This document shows positions 33,332 to 44,400 of a DNA stretch of 64,000 bases, piece after piece (the first letter of the stretch is position 1; every line of letters starts with the position of its first letter). Source of the DNA: Terriglobia bacterium (GTDB taxonomy: Bacteria; Acidobacteriota; Terriglobia; Terriglobales; Acidobacteriaceae); NCBI GenBank assembly GCA_020072845.1, contig JAIQGF010000016.1:62001-126000 (forward strand). The letters are read 5' to 3'. The notes below the pieces were generated by a model. The model searched no databases. It was not told the origin of the DNA and saw only the letters and a program-made list of their open reading frames with translations. A program made the translations under genes and the position numbers.

Positions 33332-34270
33332 CTACTTGAATTTCGACGTGAAGTATCCCGTCCGATGCCGCGCTTTCAGGCCCTCGGTGGCCGGGCCTTT
33401 CAGCTCGACTTTGATCTTGCGGAAATCGCTTTCGGCGATCCGGCGCACGGGGTAGTAGGCGAGCAGATACTGCGCCCGCAGCTCTTCGCTGATTTGCTGG
33501 AACGCCTGCTCCAGCCGCGGCAGCGTGTCGGCGTAATAATATTTCCCGCCGGTATCGTGGGAGAGTTGGATAAGCGCGTGCTCACCGCCCAGGTCGCGTC
33601 CGGCGCTGGCCTCGATGGGCACCACGATCATCGAATAGACCGTCGCCTCCGACTGCTGCGCCGCCCGCAGCGCCTCCTGGTACGAAGTGCTGCTCATGGT
33701 GTCTCCACCGTCGGTGATGATCACCATGACCTTGCGTCCCGGCCGCTTGTACAGCGCCTCAGCGCCAAGATAAATCGCGTCGTACATCGCCGTCGCCGAA
33801 CGCACGTGGACCCGCTCGATGCCGGCATCAATCCGCTTCAAGTCGGAAGTGAACGGCACCAGTTCTTCCACCGTTTCGCTGAACTGGTACAGCGCCAGCG
33901 CATCCTGCGGGCGCATGATTTCGTGCGCGAACTTGCGCGCCGATAGCAGCTCCAGCTTCAAGTCTTTTTTCGTGCTCAGGCTGGCATCCACCGCCATCAC
34001 GATGGAAAGCGGCAATTGCGACTCGCGGCTGAACACGGAAATCGCCTGCGGCACGCCGTCTTCGAAGAGCGCGAAATTATCCTTGGTCAGGGTGCGGGCG
34101 GGTGCGCCGCTGGCGTCGTTGACGGTAACGAACACGTTGACCAGCTTGACGTCAACGCTGATCGCCGGTTCCTGCGTGTCCTTCTGCGGATCTTCCGCGC
34201 CCACGGCGAACGGTGTCAGCAGCGTGAGCGCGAGCAGCAGCGCGACAGCCGGCAAGCGCACAAGCTTCAT
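33332..34270 (-). CDS. Exported VWA-domain protein (VWFA-related acidobacterial type)
   Basis: A 312-residue protein with a signal peptide (MKLVRLPAVALLLALTLLTPFAVGA) and a von Willebrand A domain: VMAVDASLSTKKD carries the DxSxS MIDAS, with LALYQFSETVEEL and VMVIITDGGDT further on. The short N-terminal segment VNVFVTVNDASGAPARTLTKDNFALFEDG is characteristic of the VWFA-related domain known mainly from Acidobacteriota. Such domains bind protein or metal ligands; no partner is evident. The start was set at MKLV because the upstream 14 residues lack a leader role. Confidence 0.85.
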   Translation of the reverse strand: MKLVRLPAVALLLALTLLTPFAVGAEDPQKDTQEPAISVDVKLVNVFVTVNDASGAPARTLTKDNFALFEDGVPQAISVFSRESQLPLSIVMAVDASLSTKKDLKLELLSARKFAHEIMRPQDALALYQFSETVEELVPFTSDLKRIDAGIERVHVRSATAMYDAIYLGAEALYKRPGRKVMVIITDGGDTMSSTSYQEALRAAQQSEATVYSMIVVPIEASAGRDLGGEHALIQLSHDTGGKYYYADTLPRLEQAFQQISEELRAQYLLAYYPVRRIAESDFRKIKVELKGPATEGLKARHRTGYFTSKFK

Positions 34271-34324
34271 CGCGGACCTGGTTGATGAGATGCGGCGGGA
34301 CTCGATAGGCACGATAGGTTGTTC

Positions 34325-34360
34325 TACTTTCCTCTGCGTCCTCTGTGTCCTCTGTGGTTA
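34325..34360 (-). repeat. Repeat R11: 9-nt units at the moaDE stop
   Basis: Units CCTCTGCGT, CCTCTGTGT, CCTCTGTGG run in tandem and end in GTTA. The stop codon of the MoaD-MoaE gene (TTA on the plus strand, 34358-34360) is part of this end. The same units recur in R4, R13 and R17. Confidence 0.8.
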
Positions 34361-35062
34361 AGCCCTTCGTACTTCCGGCGGGAACGGCTCGCCGTCGGCC
34401 CAGACCGCGCCGTCTTCGAAGTGTTCTTTCTTCCAGATGGGCACCGTCTGCTTCAGCGTGTCAATCATCCACCGGCATGCGTCGAAGGCCGCCGCGCGAT
34501 GCGCCGAGCTGACCACGATGGCCACGCTGGTCTCTCCGATCTGCAGCCTGCCCAGCCGGTGCGCGACGGCAACCTCCCGCACCTTGAATTTCGAGAGCGC
34601 CTGCGCCGCCAACTCCTCGAGCTGCTTCCGCGCCATCTCTTCGTAGGCTTCATAGTCGAGGTACAGCGTGCGCCGGCCGCGGCTGTTGTCGCGCACGATG
34701 CCTTCGAACACCACCACCGCGCCATCTTCGGCGCGCTTCATGCGCTCGGCGAGCCCGGCGGTGTCAATGCGCTCGCTGCTGAGTTGAACCCGCGATTGGG
34801 TTGCGGGTTGCGTGCTGTCCGCCCCGCCGCTGACCGGCGGCAGCAAGCCCACCTCGTCCTGCTCGTGCAGGCCCGCCGTCCGCGCCGCGTACTCCTGGTT
34901 CAAAGCCACCGCAATCGAGCCCAGCATGCCCTTGAGTTTCGCGTCTTGCGCGTAATGCGAGAGCAGATCGCGGACCGTGGCGCCCTCCGGCAGCGACACC
35001 TCGTCGCTGGCCTTGCCGGCAATGTCTTTCAAGATTCCGAAGAACAGTACGCGAACCTGCAT
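34358..35062 (-). CDS. MoaD-MoaE fusion, molybdopterin synthase
   Basis: A 234-residue protein. Residues 1-80 are MoaD-like, with MQVRVLFFGILKDIAG at the N-terminus and GLLPPVSGG at 72-80; G79-G80 is the C-terminal diglycine that must become a thiocarboxylate in MoaD. Residues about 95-230 are MoaE-like, with DGAVVVFEGIVRDNSRGRR, EEMARKQLEELAAQA and WKKEHFEDGAVWADGE. The enzyme inserts the dithiolene sulfurs of molybdopterin. Because the diglycine is internal, a processing step after G80 is expected, as reported for mycobacterial MoaX. The linker is encoded by GGGTTGC-type heptads. Confidence 0.9.
   Translation of the reverse strand: MQVRVLFFGILKDIAGKASDEVSLPEGATVRDLLSHYAQDAKLKGMLGSIAVALNQEYAARTAGLHEQDEVGLLPPVSGGADSTQPATQSRVQLSSERIDTAGLAERMKRAEDGAVVVFEGIVRDNSRGRRTLYLDYEAYEEMARKQLEELAAQALSKFKVREVAVAHRLGRLQIGETSVAIVVSSAHRAAAFDACRWMIDTLKQTVPIWKKEHFEDGAVWADGEPFPPEVRRA
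34787..34815 (-). repeat. Heptad-like repeat in the MoaD-MoaE linker
   Basis: GGGTTGC occurs twice in tandem (about 34797-34810) with degenerate flanks, and encodes part of the linker STQPATQSRVQ. The same class of heptads is common between genes in this contig. Confidence 0.5.
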
Positions 35063-35114
35063 AAAGAAAGTGGTCAGCGATCAGTGGCCAGTTGCCAGTG
35101 CCCGGCACCAGCAT
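35063..35114 (-). repeat. Repeat R12: GTCAGTGGCCAGT-type heptads before the glycosyltransferase stop
   Basis: Units GTCAGCG, ATCAGTG, GCCAGTT, GCCAGTG run at about 35070-35099, in the gap between the MoaD-MoaE start and the glycosyltransferase stop at 35115. They share sequence with R14 (units CTGACCA/CTAGCCA), in the opposite orientation. Confidence 0.75.
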
Positions 35115-36788
35115 CTACTTCGATTGTAATGGAAGAGGTTCAAAGATGACGTTGGCGTCGGTGCACTGGTACATCTGCACCGCCCGGTAATTTTCCACGA
35201 TCGCCTTCACCACGCCGGAGGAGAAGCGCTCCGCGCCGTCGCTCATGAAGTTGGGATACATCGGGTAATTCCACTGCGCCACGATGAGGTCGAACTCGCG
35301 GCTGCGCACCATACGCTCCAGGCCGGTGTCGGGCCAGCCGCCGCGCATCACCAGTTGGCTGTACACGAACGGGTTTGACACCCAGACGGTCTTCCCCGCC
35401 AGCACCAGCGCGCCGACATTTTCCGACAGCACGCGGTCGCCGGGATATTGCTTCACCAACGCGTACACCCGGTCGCAATCCTGCACCGTGGCATAGGGAT
35501 CGAACGGAAGCGTGCGGTCGCGCCAGAGGAAAATGCACAGCCACGCGGTGACGACCACGGCCATCACCAGCGCCAGCGCGCGCGGGCGGATGCGCGACAT
35601 TTTCTCCCAGCCGAGCCCGGCGCACAGGCACAAGGCGGCCGGCCACTCCAGGAAATGGTTCCAGTTCGATCCCAGCTTGCCTGCGCTCACCGCCGTCAGA
35701 GTCGCCACAACAAGCCAGAGCGCGGGCAGTGAAATCCGCCGGCGGAGGAGGCCGGGGATCAGCAACACCGCCGCCAGCGCTACCAGCACGCGGTGTCGTG
35801 CGATGACGTCGGTGAGCCGCAGCAGGTACACGCTCCAGGAAAACGGGTCGGAATGGGTCAGGAAGAGGTGGGTGAGGATCGTGCCGCGGGTGGCGCCGGT
35901 CGCGATGGCGAGCGCAACCACGCACATCGCCGCCATGGTTGCGGCGAAGCGCACCGCCTGCTGCCCTTGCTTGCGCGTGATCAGCCACAGCGCGCAAGCC
36001 AAGGGCGCCGCGATGTATGTGCACTTCACAAACAGTGCGGCCACGAACAGCGCCGGCGCAAACAACGAAACATTAACCACAGAGGACACGGAGGAAGAAA
36101 CACGATAGGAATTTTCGATTGCCGATTTTCGATTGTCGATTTGGTCAGAACCAGGCCTGGCAATCGGCAATCCTTTGGCTCCGTCCTCCTCTGAGTCCTC
36201 TTTGGTTACTTCACGACAGAAGACATACACTCCGGCCGTGCTCAGCGCGAGCGCCAGAAAGTCCACGCGCAGCACGGCGCTCCACGATTCCACCACCGGC
36301 AGTGTCCCATAGATCGCGCCAAAGACGACGCCGGTGAGCGCCGAACCGGTCAGGCGCGTGATGGTAAGCGCGACAAAAACGCAGATCGCCATCACGCACG
36401 CCACAATCACCAGCCGCGGCCACAGGAACGACACGCCGAACAGCTTCCCCGGTATGGCCAGCAGGTAATACGCTACCGGGCCATAAGGATTGAGGATGTT
36501 GGGCATGGCATGCGGATCGGGATACGGCGTCAGCCCGTGCGTGATCCGCGCCAGCGCGTTGAGGATGTTGCCCTCTTCGTAGTCCACCTGGAAGGGCAGG
36601 CCGACGTGGCGCCGAATGGCCGCGGCATGTGTCAGGAGATCGCGCACCACCCACCCCAACACCAGCAATTCGCAAGCGACGAGCACGATCCGTTGCCACG
36701 CGATGCGGGGCTTCGCGCTGCGCGGGACTGCCTCGGCCTGAGCTTGATCAGGGGCCTTGGTGGGTACCATTTGCCCAAACACTAGCAC
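35115..36788 (-). CDS. Polytopic glycosyltransferase-39-like membrane protein with repeat-derived loop
   Basis: A 557-residue protein with about a dozen membrane helices. The first extracytoplasmic loop, GLPFQVDYEEGNILNALARI, has the acidic DYEEG pair of GT-C enzymes; a PMT/GT39-like role in transferring lipid-linked sugars is inferred. Between two helices (after STAGVYVFCRE and before LFAPALFVAALF), about residues 194-239 form a hydrophilic loop encoded by the inverted repeat module R13. It is the first gene of a likely glycosyltransferase-moaDE arrangement, although the repeat gap makes an operon uncertain. Confidence 0.65.
   Translation of the reverse strand: MLVFGQMVPTKAPDQAQAEAVPRSAKPRIAWQRIVLVACELLVLGWVVRDLLTHAAAIRRHVGLPFQVDYEEGNILNALARITHGLTPYPDPHAMPNILNPYGPVAYYLLAIPGKLFGVSFLWPRLVIVACVMAICVFVALTITRLTGSALTGVVFGAIYGTLPVVESWSAVLRVDFLALALSTAGVYVFCREVTKEDSEEDGAKGLPIARPGSDQIDNRKSAIENSYRVSSSVSSVVNVSLFAPALFVAALFVKCTYIAAPLACALWLITRKQGQQAVRFAATMAAMCVVALAIATGATRGTILTHLFLTHSDPFSWSVYLLRLTDVIARHRVLVALAAVLLIPGLLRRRISLPALWLVVATLTAVSAGKLGSNWNHFLEWPAALCLCAGLGWEKMSRIRPRALALVMAVVVTAWLCIFLWRDRTLPFDPYATVQDCDRVYALVKQYPGDRVLSENVGALVLAGKTVWVSNPFVYSQLVMRGGWPDTGLERMVRSREFDLIVAQWNYPMYPNFMSDGAERFSSGVVKAIVENYRAVQMYQCTDANVIFEPLPLQSK
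36074..36209 (-). repeat. Repeat module R13 inserted in frame in the glycosyltransferase gene
   Basis: Outer arms TTAACCACAGAGGACACGG (36074-36092) and TCCGTCCTCCTCTGAGTCC (36181-36199, continuing into CTTTGGTTA) are reverse complements with a few changes. Inner heptads CGATTGC, CGATTTT, CGATTGT, CGATTTG (36117-36144) face GGCAATCGGCAATC (36160-36173). The whole nested hairpin is in coding sequence and translates without a stop. Confidence 0.85.
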
Positions 36789-36934
36789 AGGTCAAAGCCT
36801 AGGGTACCTACCCGATCGTCACAAGACGGAAACGGGAAGCGGGGCGACCAAATGCGAGGAGCTTGCGGCATTACCCTCCGGGCCGCGCGCTACAATTGGA
36901 GTCGCTCTAATTGCAGTTGGATGGAGGGGCAGAC

Positions 36935-37750
36935 GTGTTCACGCACTTTGCTGCTTGCGTGGTTGTGTTTTCGCTACTCGGCCCGATACCAGTTCATTCG
37001 CAAAATACGTCGAACGCTGCCGACGGCCCGGGTCTGTTCGAACAAGGCATGAATGGGATTCGAGGCAGCGGGGTCAATCGCAACGACCGGGAAACCATCG
37101 AATTCTTCCGCCGCTCCGCAGAACTGGGGTATGCCCCGGCGCAGGTTGCGCTGGGATACATGTACGACACAGGCTTCAGGGTCGCGAAGGAGCCGAGGCA
37201 GGCGGCGGAGTGGTACAAGAAAGCCGCCCAGCAGGGAGATTCGCTGGCGCCGTGGCTGCTGGGCCGCGTCATCTATCTGGGAGCGGTTCCTCCGCTCGAC
37301 GTTAACGACGCCATCATCTGGCTGCAGCGCGCCGCGGACGCCAATAATCCATTCGCGCAACATCTGCTCGGCCTTATCAAGCTGGAGAAAAACGATTACG
37401 CGAAAGCGGCAGAGTTGTTCCGAACAGCGTCCCAGTATGGCCTTCCGCAAGCGCAATACGAACTCGGCAAACTGCTGCTCAAGGGCCCGGGAACGATCAA
37501 GCAGGATAAGTTCGAGGCTTACGTGTTGCTGTTGATGGCCGGCGACGCGAACTACGCGCAGTATCCCGATCTGCAGTCGCTGGAGACTGAACTGGGCCGG
37601 GCGCGCGCCCAGGAGGCCAAGACGACAGCCCGCCAACGCGAGCGGGAATCTTCCCGCACCGTCATCGCCCACGGCTGCACCGGATGGGATGGCGAGTTTG
37701 ACCGCATCTCCAGTCCACCGCCACTCGACGTTCAGCAGTTCTGTCGCTGA
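36935..37750 (+). CDS. Exported Sel1-repeat protein
   Basis: A 271-residue protein. I chose the GTG at 36935, preceded by GGAGGGG with 5-nt spacing; the upstream TTG at 36911 lacks a good ribosome site. Signal peptide VFTHFAACVVVFSLLGPIPVHS. Sel1-type repeats follow, for example LGYAPAQVALGYMYDTGFRVAKEPRQAAEWYKKAAQQGD and NPFAQHLLGLIKLEKNDYAKAAELFRTASQYG. Sel1 repeats mediate protein contacts in secreted and signalling proteins; the partner is not evident. It is convergent with lon, with terminator and repeat R14 between. Confidence 0.8.
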   Translation: MFTHFAACVVVFSLLGPIPVHSQNTSNAADGPGLFEQGMNGIRGSGVNRNDRETIEFFRRSAELGYAPAQVALGYMYDTGFRVAKEPRQAAEWYKKAAQQGDSLAPWLLGRVIYLGAVPPLDVNDAIIWLQRAADANNPFAQHLLGLIKLEKNDYAKAAELFRTASQYGLPQAQYELGKLLLKGPGTIKQDKFEAYVLLLMAGDANYAQYPDLQSLETELGRARAQEAKTTARQRERESSRTVIAHGCTGWDGEFDRISSPPPLDVQQFCR

Positions 37751-37760
37751 CCGCCATCAC

Positions 37761-37793
37761 AAATAACAAGGGCCGCGTCTCGCAACGCAGCCC
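37761..37793 (-). terminator. Rho-independent terminator after lon
   Basis: On the minus strand GGGCTGCG and CGCGGCCC pair (one G-U) with an 8-nt loop and are followed by TTGTTATTT. The stem lies 36 nt after the lon stop, with heptad array R14 between. Confidence 0.7.
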
Positions 37794-37796
37794 TCA

Positions 37797-37828
37797 CTGA
37801 CCACTAGCCACTGACCACTGGCCACTCT
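37797..37828 (-). repeat. Repeat R14: CTGACCA heptads at the lon stop
   Basis: Units CTGACCA, CTAGCCA, CTGACCA, CTGGCCA, CT run directly up to the lon stop codon (TTA on the plus strand, 37829-37831). The order is stop, heptad arm, terminator. Confidence 0.85.
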
Positions 37829-40273
<2,445 letters not shown>

Positions 40274-40281
40274 ATGACTCC

Positions 40282-40302
40282 CTTGAGTGCATGATACTCA
40301 AG
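40282..40302 (-). promoter_or_regulatory. HAIR operator (HspR-type heat-shock box) at lon
   Basis: CTTGAGT, 7 nt, ACTCAAG matches the HspR-associated inverted repeat exactly. Its position just upstream of the lon start codon (which is at 40273) fits repression by an HspR homologue, as described for lon and dnaK in actinobacteria. No HspR gene is in the window. Confidence 0.8.
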
Positions 40303-40602
40303 TTTTGATGCTGCCTGTTGCCAAAAGATTCAGCCCGGCCCGCTCTAGCTGGGTCCATCAAACTCCACCGGTTCGCGACGGCGAAAAGCCGCGTTGCGTC
40401 CGCCGTGCACCTTCGGCCTAAAGCCCAACGCCTAACGCCTGAAGCCTGAAGCTAGCCGCCTGTTTTGCAGCGCCCGGATTCTACTCCCCCCCGCCTCCTC
40501 CGGCAACGTAACCAAGGTTGGACATTTGGTTCCCATTCCTTACTTGGAACGAACCCAGATCGGCATCTAGCATCCGCCTGCCCTCTTACCAATCTTCAAC
40601 CC
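40303..40602. other. Noncoding region upstream of lon
   Basis: I see no gene here. It contains repeat array R15 at 40417-40456 and otherwise unremarkable sequence; it must hold the lon promoter, but no clear -35/-10 pair can be picked by eye. Confidence 0.5.
40417..40456. repeat. Repeat R15: CCTAACG/CCTGAAG heptads
   Basis: Units CCTAAAG, CCCAACG, CCTAACG, CCTGAAG, CCTGAAG run in tandem. They share the CCTAAAG core with R9, but here the array is not next to a stop codon and has no inverted partner arm. Confidence 0.75.
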
Positions 40603-40634
40603 AAAAAACAACGGCCCGCGCTCGCGCGCGGGCC
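40603..40634 (-). terminator. Strong rho-independent terminator after the DUF1579 gene
   Basis: On the minus strand GGCCCGCGC and GCGCGGGCC pair over 9 bp with a 4-nt loop, followed by GTTGTTTTTT. It lies immediately after heptad arm R16. Confidence 0.9.
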
Positions 40635-40635
40635 A

Positions 40636-40667
40636 CTCGCAACCTGCAACTCGCGACTCGCGACTCA
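40636..40667 (-). repeat. Repeat R16: CTCGCGA heptads at the DUF1579 stop
   Basis: Units CTCGCAA, CCTGCAA, CTCGCGA, CTCGCGA, CTCACTT run from the terminator to the stop codon (TCA on the plus strand, 40665-40667), which is inside the last unit. Confidence 0.8.
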
Positions 40668-41210
40668 CTTCACCTTGGTCGACTTCCCCTCAAACATGTT
40701 CGCCCAGGTCTTGCCATTGTCGCTGGACGTGTCGAGCTTGAAGGTGTACGAGGTTGGAGATACTTCGTTCAGAACGAATTTCGCCTTGACGACTTTGCCG
40801 CCCATGTCCTCATCGGACGTCCACGTCCAGGTCTTGCCCGACACGTGGCCCGTCGACCGCTCGTGCTCTCCCATGCTGTTGAACGCGTCGTAGGTGTAGG
40901 CCTTCTGCTTAACGTCGTAGCCCATGGTCGCCACCTCGGTCATCGCCCCCATCGGGCCGGTGCCTTTCGAGTTCGTGACCAGGAAGAAGTCGCCCAGCAT
41001 GTGGGCCTCATCCATGCTGCTGAACTTCCCGGCCGGCCCGAAAGGCGAGGCTTTCATCTCGCCCTCACTCTTCCAATTGCCAACGAAATAATGCAGGCGC
41101 TGCTGCTCCGGACCTGCCTTCGGCATCGGCGGCGGCGCCTGCGCCAGCACGATGTTCGCCACCATCACTGCCATCAGACCGACTAAGCATGACACTATTC
41201 TCTGTCGCAT
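40665..41210 (-). CDS. Exported DUF1579-family protein
   Basis: A 181-residue protein with a signal peptide (MRQRIVSCLVGLMAVMVANIVLAQ) and then a DUF1579-type domain: QQRLHYFVGNWKSEGEMKASPFGP, MLGDFFLVTNSKG and AYTYDAFNSMGEHERSTGHVSGKTWTW. The family is widespread and exported; its molecular role is not known to me. The start at 41210 is preceded by a strong GGAGG-type site (AAGGAGGCAAAG on the minus strand). The stop lies in heptad arm R16. Confidence 0.85.
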   Translation of the reverse strand: MRQRIVSCLVGLMAVMVANIVLAQAPPPMPKAGPEQQRLHYFVGNWKSEGEMKASPFGPAGKFSSMDEAHMLGDFFLVTNSKGTGPMGAMTEVATMGYDVKQKAYTYDAFNSMGEHERSTGHVSGKTWTWTSDEDMGGKVVKAKFVLNEVSPTSYTFKLDTSSDNGKTWANMFEGKSTKVK

Positions 41211-41372
41211 CTTTGCCTCCTTCTGAAAGCGGCGGCAGCATAGCAGCACCATCCCGGGTTTTCAATCCGCGGCTCAACCGGGTGGCGCAGGGCCTGCCCT
41301 GAGCGAAGCCGAAGGGACGGCAGTCCTGGGAATGGCAAAGTGTTGACCCCTGGAGTCCCGCAGGGACGGCGC

Positions 41373-41408
41373 GAACACATCCTCTGTGTCCTCTGTGGCA
41401 AACCTCAC
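41373..41408 (-). repeat. Repeat R17: 9-nt units at the metH stop
   Basis: CCTCTGTGT/CCTCTGTGG in tandem (41380-41398) followed by CAAACCTCAC end 1 nt before the metH stop at 41409. The region just upstream (41300-41345) carries a degenerate CCTGAGCGAAGCCGAAGGG and a GGAGTCCCGCAGGGAC hairpin. Confidence 0.7.
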
Positions 41409-44400
41409 TCACGCCACAAAATACTTCGCCCCCGGATGATGCACCACGATCGCCGATGTGCTCTGCTCGGGATCGAGCATGAATCCTGTCGTCAGCTTCA
41501 CCCCGATCGCCTCCTCCGGCCGCAGCAGCTTGAACAGCTTGGTCTGGTCTTCCATATGAGGACACGCCGGATAGCCGAACGAGAATCGCGACCCGCGATA
41601 CTTCTGGTGGAACAGGTCGCTGATTCGCGGCGCGTCCTCGCCCGCGATTCCCAACTCCTGGCGCATCAGCCGGTGTTGCAGCTCGGCCAGCGCCTCCGCC
41701 GTTTCCACGCTGATGCCATGCAGGTAGAGATACCGCGTGTACTCGCCGCCGTGAAACAGTTTCTGCGTCAGCTCGCTCGCCTTGTGCCCGATGGTCACCA
41801 GCGACAGCCCGATCACGTCCATCTCCCCGGATGATTTCGGCGCGAAGAAATCGGCAATGCACAGCCGCCGCCCTTCGCGCTGGCGCGGGAACGTGAAACG
41901 CAGCAGTTCGCGCGCGTTCCCACGGACATCAACGCCCTCCAGAACAGGAACTGTCCGAATCACGTCTTCTTCGCCGTCGACCGTCGACCGTCGACCGTCG
42001 ACTTTTTCGCCATCGACCATCGACGATCGACCATCGACCTCGTAGACGATGACATCATTCCCCTCACTCTGCGCCGGCCAGTACCCCCACACCACCTTGG
42101 GCTCAAACCATCCCTCGCGAATAATCTCTTCCTCGAGACCATTCAAGATCGGCCGGTATTTCTCCTCCACCACGCGCAAATATTCTTCCTGCGACGCCGT
42201 CTTTAACTGCCACTGGTTCTTGAACAGCGCCGTCTCGTTGATGTACTGAAACACCTCGCGCAGATCGAAATCTTTTTTCACCCGCGCGCCCCAGAACGGC
42301 GGACGTGGAAGGTTCGGCGCCGGCCCGACCGCCGTGCTGCGCGCGGTGGAAACTTCCGCTTCCGCCGTGGCCGCTGCCGCCTTGGTGAATTCCTTCGCGA
42401 CGCGGCCTTCCGCCAGACGCGCCTCGCGCTTCTCCGCCGACTGCGTCAGATCGTCCATGACGTGCAGGCCATCGAACGCATCCCCGGCGTAGAACACCGC
42501 GTCCGCGTACTCCCGCCGCAAATCATCTTCGACGTACTTCCGCGTCAGCGCCGCGCCCCCGCACACCACGGGGAACTTCAGCCCCTGCTGCTGCAAGTCC
42601 TGGATGACGTACTTCATCTCCAGGGTGGACTTCACCAGCAGGCCGCTCAGCCCGATGATGTCGGCCTTATGTTCCTGCGCCGCTTTGATAATCGTGTCCG
42701 CCGGCTGCTTGATCCCCAGGTTCACCACCTTGTAGCCGTTGTTGCTCAGGATGATGTCCACCAGGTTCTTGCCGATGTCGTGCACGTCGCCCTTCACCGT
42801 GGCCAGCACCATGATGCCCTTCTCACGACCGGCAACCTTCTCCATCTTCGGCTCGAGATGCGCCACCGCCGCCTTCATCACCGACGCCGAATCCAGCACC
42901 GACGGCAATTGCATCTTGCGCGCCCCGAACAGGTCGCCCACCGTGCGCATTCCGTCCAGCAGCACGTTGTTGATCAGGTCCAGCGGCGTGTACGTCTTGA
43001 GCGCGTCCTCCAGGACTTGTTCCAGCGACTGCTTGCTCGCGCCCTCGCCGATCGTCTTCTCGCCGTGCACGATGCTGAACTTCAGCTTGTCCTCCACCGA
43101 CAGCGACTCGACGTGGACCACTTCCTCCACCGTCTTCTCGCGCCCGGCGAAGAACGCCATGTACGCCTGCAGCGGATCGCCCTGCGAGCGGTCCTGGTAG
43201 ATCAGCTTGCGCGCGATCTCCACCTCGGCCTCGGGAATCTTGTACAGCGGATAAATTTTCGAGTAATTCACGATCGCCATGTCGAGGCCGTAATTCACCG
43301 CCTCGTGCATGAACACCGAGTTCAGCACCCGCCGCGGGTAGGTCGCCAAGCCGAAGGAAATGTTGCTGACGCCGAGGATGGTTTTCACCTCGGGCAACTC
43401 TTCCTTGATCCGCTTGACCGCGTTCAGCGTTTCCATGCCCGCGCTGCGGTACTCCTCCTGCCCGGTCGAGATGGGCAGCGTGAGCGCGTCGAAAATCAAA
43501 TCCACGGCCCGCATGCCGTATTTTTCCGTTGCCAGCTTGCAAATGCGCTTGGCAATCGCGACCTTCTTGTCGGCGGTGAGCGCCATGCCCTCTTCGTCAA
43601 TGGTCAGCGCGATCACCGCCGCGCCGTAGCGCTTGGCCATGGGCAGCACTTTCGAGGTGCGCTTCTCGCCATCCTCCAGGTTGATGGAGTTGATGATCGC
43701 TTTGCCCGGAATGCGCTTCAGCGCCTCTTCCACCACGTCGGCTTCGGTGGAATCCACCAGGATGGGCGCCGGGACGCGCGTCGCCACCTTCTCCAGCACG
43801 CTGCTGATGTACTTCTTCTCGTCCTCGCCGACGATGGCGCAGCACAGGTCGAGCATGTGCGAGCCTTCGGCCGCCAATTTTTTCGCCACCGCGAGAATGT
43901 CGTCGTACTTGCCCTGCTGCAGCAGGTTGCGGAAGGTCGCCACGCGCGTGGTCGCGTTCATCTCTTCCGCCACGATCAGCGGCTTGGGATCCAGATCCAG
44001 CGGGACCATGGAGTAGGCGCTCGCGGCCGCCGCCGTCGGCTTTACGTCCCGTTTCGCCGGTTGCAGGTGGGAGCACACCTCCACGACCTTCTTCAAATGC
44101 TCCGCCGTGGTGCCGCAGCACCCGCCGACAATCCGCACCCCGTACTCGGTGATGAACAGCTTGTGATACTCGGCCAGTTCCTCCGGCTTGAGCGCATACA
44201 CGGCGTGCCCGCCCACGTTCTGCGGCAGCCCGGCGTTGGGCAGCACCGAAATTTCTTTGGGCGAGTTGATGCCGAGGTAGCGCACGGCATCGTTCATCTC
44301 CTTCGGCCCGGTGGCGCAGTTCAGCCCGATAGCGTCCACATCGAAGGGTTCCAGCGACGTCAGCGCCGCCCCGATTTCCGTACCCAGCAGCATGGTTCCG

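Noticed and set aside
40417-40456. R15 as a terminator or operator for lon
   Set aside because: No stable hairpin with a T-tract and no symmetric half-site; it is a heptad array only.
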